NCBI GenBank assembly: GCA_041583135.1
Contig: JBFHGJ010000014.1
Coordinates: 12,395-76,394, forward strand
Source: JABSOG01 sp041583135
GTDB taxonomy: Bacteria > Pseudomonadota > Gammaproteobacteria > Enterobacterales > Alteromonadaceae
Length of the DNA: 64,000 nt
Reading direction: 5' to 3'
Part shown: piece by piece, positions 62,374 to 64,000 of the stretch
Numbering within the stretch: position 1 is the stretch's first letter
How the letters are laid out: each line of letters begins with the position of its first letter
Translations under genes and position numbers: made by a program
Notes under the pieces: generated by a model
Databases searched by the model: none
Told to the model about the DNA's origin: nothing
The model's input: only the letters and a program-made list of their open reading frames with translations

Positions 62374-63846
62374 ATGACCGACAATAACCGCCCGCATCCC
62401 AGTTTACTTTTAGCATTAACACCTATCGTGTTGACGTTGGCTGTACTGGGTGTACAACTGTTCGGCTTTGGCGACTTTACACCACATATTCCTCTGAGCA
62501 TAGGCCTTGCCATTACGGCATTGGTTGGTTTGAGTCAGGGATTACGCTGGGCTGAAATTGAGAAAGGCGCGTTTCATGTGATCCATGTGGCATTACCCTC
62601 GGTGTCGGTGTTGATCACTGTCGGCATGATCATCGGCGTATGGATCGCCAGCGGTACGGTTCCCACATTGATTTATTATGGCCTTAAGGTGTTGTCACCT
62701 GAGATCTTTTTAGCGGCCAGTATGATATTGTGTGCGGTGGTGTCGGTTTCACTAGGGACGTCTTGGGGAACTGTCGGTACGGTTGGTTTGGCATTGATGG
62801 GCATAGGGGCAGGATTTGATATCCCTATGTATTGGACGGCTGGCGCTGTCGTCTCTGGTGCCTTTTTCGGCGATAAAATATCCCCTTTGTCGGATACCAC
62901 CAATCTCGCTCCAGCGGTGACTGGTACGAGTTTATTTGATCATATTCGCAATATGATGCCCACCACAGTACCGGCAATGTTGATTGCATTGGTGATTTAT
63001 ACCATCGTCGGCTTTTTTATTATTGGTGATGGTGAGGCGTCATTTGGCAAAATCAATCTGATCACTTCCACCCTTGAACAGCATTTTTACATTTCTCCGG
63101 TACTGCTTATTCCTGCGGTTTTGGTCATTATTTTGGCGATTAAAAAGATGCCGCCTATTCCTAGTTTGTTTATCGGCGCAGTGGTCGGTGGCATCATGGC
63201 AATGCTGACTCAAAACCAAGGGCTGCATGATATCTTTACTTTTGCCAACAGTGGCTACAGCATTAAAACACAAGTGCCGGAAATCGACAGTTTGCTCAAT
63301 CGCGGTGGTATTCAATCGATGATGTGGACCATTTCATTGATTTTGATTGCACTTGGTTTTGGTGGCGCACTTGAGCGCACTGGTTGTCTTGAGACTATTA
63401 TCGTGACTATTCGCAATAAAGTGCGTTCATTTGGCGGTATGCAGGCTTCGGCGATTTCAACGTCGTTTGCCACCAACCTTGTTGCTGGCGACCCATACTT
63501 GTCTATTGCTTTGCCGGGCCGTATGTTTGCGCCTGCTTATCGTGGCATGGGGTATTCAACACTCAATCTTTCGCGTGCCATTGAAGAAGGCGGCACTTTG
63601 ATGTCGCCACTCATTCCTTGGAATGCCGGTGGTGCATTTGTGATAACGGCATTGGGGCTTGGTATTGCCGAGGGCAATTTAGAAAACCTGCTGTATATTC
63701 CATTGGCTTTTGCTTGTTGGACAGCCCCTGTGATAGGCATGATTTACGGCTTTACCGGCATGTTTTCACCTAAGGCCGATGAGACAGAGCAGCAGCGTTG
63801 GAAGGACAACGACGAAGCGGTGGCGGTGTTGTCTACTCAATCTTGA
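62374..63846 (+). CDS. NhaC-family Na+/H+ antiporter
   Basis: 490 aa from ATG 62374, chosen because GGGGAGA precedes it; an ATG 12 bases earlier has none. Ten to twelve helices. NhaC signatures: GTSWGTVGTVGLALMGIG, FFGDKISPLSDTTNLA with the acidic pair, and the late GGTLMSPLIPWNAGGAFV. It should export Na+ (or take up malate/Na+ in close relatives). Monocistronic; a dispersed repeat starts 17 bases after its stop. Confidence 0.9.
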   Translation: MTDNNRPHPSLLLALTPIVLTLAVLGVQLFGFGDFTPHIPLSIGLAITALVGLSQGLRWAEIEKGAFHVIHVALPSVSVLITVGMIIGVWIASGTVPTLIYYGLKVLSPEIFLAASMILCAVVSVSLGTSWGTVGTVGLALMGIGAGFDIPMYWTAGAVVSGAFFGDKISPLSDTTNLAPAVTGTSLFDHIRNMMPTTVPAMLIALVIYTIVGFFIIGDGEASFGKINLITSTLEQHFYISPVLLIPAVLVIILAIKKMPPIPSLFIGAVVGGIMAMLTQNQGLHDIFTFANSGYSIKTQVPEIDSLLNRGGIQSMMWTISLILIALGFGGALERTGCLETIIVTIRNKVRSFGGMQASAISTSFATNLVAGDPYLSIALPGRMFAPAYRGMGYSTLNLSRAIEEGGTLMSPLIPWNAGGAFVITALGLGIAEGNLENLLYIPLAFACWTAPVIGMIYGFTGMFSPKADETEQQRWKDNDEAVAVLSTQS

Positions 63847-63862
63847 GTCTAATCTTAAATAA

Positions 63863-64000
63863 CCTGAGCTTTGCGTAAGGCGGGTCAATGCCCTTAAACT
63901 CATCGCTCCTTTTGAAAAGCGGGAGAGTGCTGATATTTTCTTCGATAACAATCCAAATTTGCGCCGCTTTAGTCGCCTAAAGCAAACAAATTTGGGGCAG
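63863..64000 (+). repeat. Dispersed structured repeat, copy 2 (runs off window)
   Basis: Second copy of the element at 57670-57805. Hairpin arms are conserved (CTCCTTTT-GAAA-AGCGGGAG and CCAAATTTG/CAAATTTGG) although several bases differ between the copies. It begins 17 bases after the antiporter stop codon and continues beyond base 64000. Confidence 0.85.

Overview
The window is a mid-GC, gene-dense chromosomal segment of a Gram-negative gammaproteobacterium. It is most likely a marine member of the Alteromonadales (Shewanella/Alteromonas side). The evidence is the 2-methylcitrate cluster with AcnD/PrpF in place of PrpD, YehS, TmcA, UvrD, YicC-Rph-PyrE, an RND pump, a TonB-dependent receptor and many large two-component sensors. 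The assignment is an inference from gene content. No rRNA, tRNA, IS element or CRISPR array was seen.

Layout. 1-6269: the 3' part of a DPP-IV-type S9 peptidase, a 2OG-Fe(II) oxygenase with an unannotated 54-aa peptide gene tail-to-tail, a 425-bp intergenic repeat array, and a secreted neutral ceramidase. 6300-10171: a structured inverted-repeat element, a PanE-like reductase coupled to an acetoacetate-decarboxylase-like protein, a divergent LuxR regulator, a membrane-anchored glutaredoxin and a 44-aa exported peptide. 10567-17279: the propionate (2-methylcitrate) operon GntR-prpB-prpC-acnD-prpF, with three copies of a perfect operator-like palindrome. 17495-22736: an ArsR repressor facing a near-consensus promoter and a 17-bp tandem repeat array, then DUF4199, YehS, an SGNH esterase, a LuxR protein with a degenerate receiver, and a secreted Cys-rich peptide. 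22975-31969: a one-protein hybrid two-component system, a HigB/HigA-ImmA toxin-antitoxin pair and a PLD-nuclease/SF2-helicase fusion; this last part is AT-richer and looks like a small defence-type island.

32053-54467 is core-like: yicC, rph-pyrE, alanine symporter, a pair of overlapping histidine kinase genes, RND adaptor and pump, class-V aminotransferase, GGDEF/degenerate-EAL protein, uvrD-tmcA (overlapping by one base) and a REC-REC-GAF kinase. 54773-64000: TonB receptor, GST, YdgA-type protein, an NtrC-type regulator/kinase operon and an NhaC antiporter. Two copies of a dispersed structured repeat follow the GST gene and the nhaC gene.

The most unusual content is non-coding. It comprises two unrelated-looking intergenic arrays that both have an average 17-bp step and a purine-rich AAAGGA core (3332-3756 read on the minus strand, and 18196-18348). 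There is also a dispersed repeat whose two copies keep the same hairpins despite base changes, and a multi-hairpin element at 6300-6388. Three small peptide genes (54, 44 and 75 aa) with plausible ribosome binding sites sit beside enzymes or regulators.
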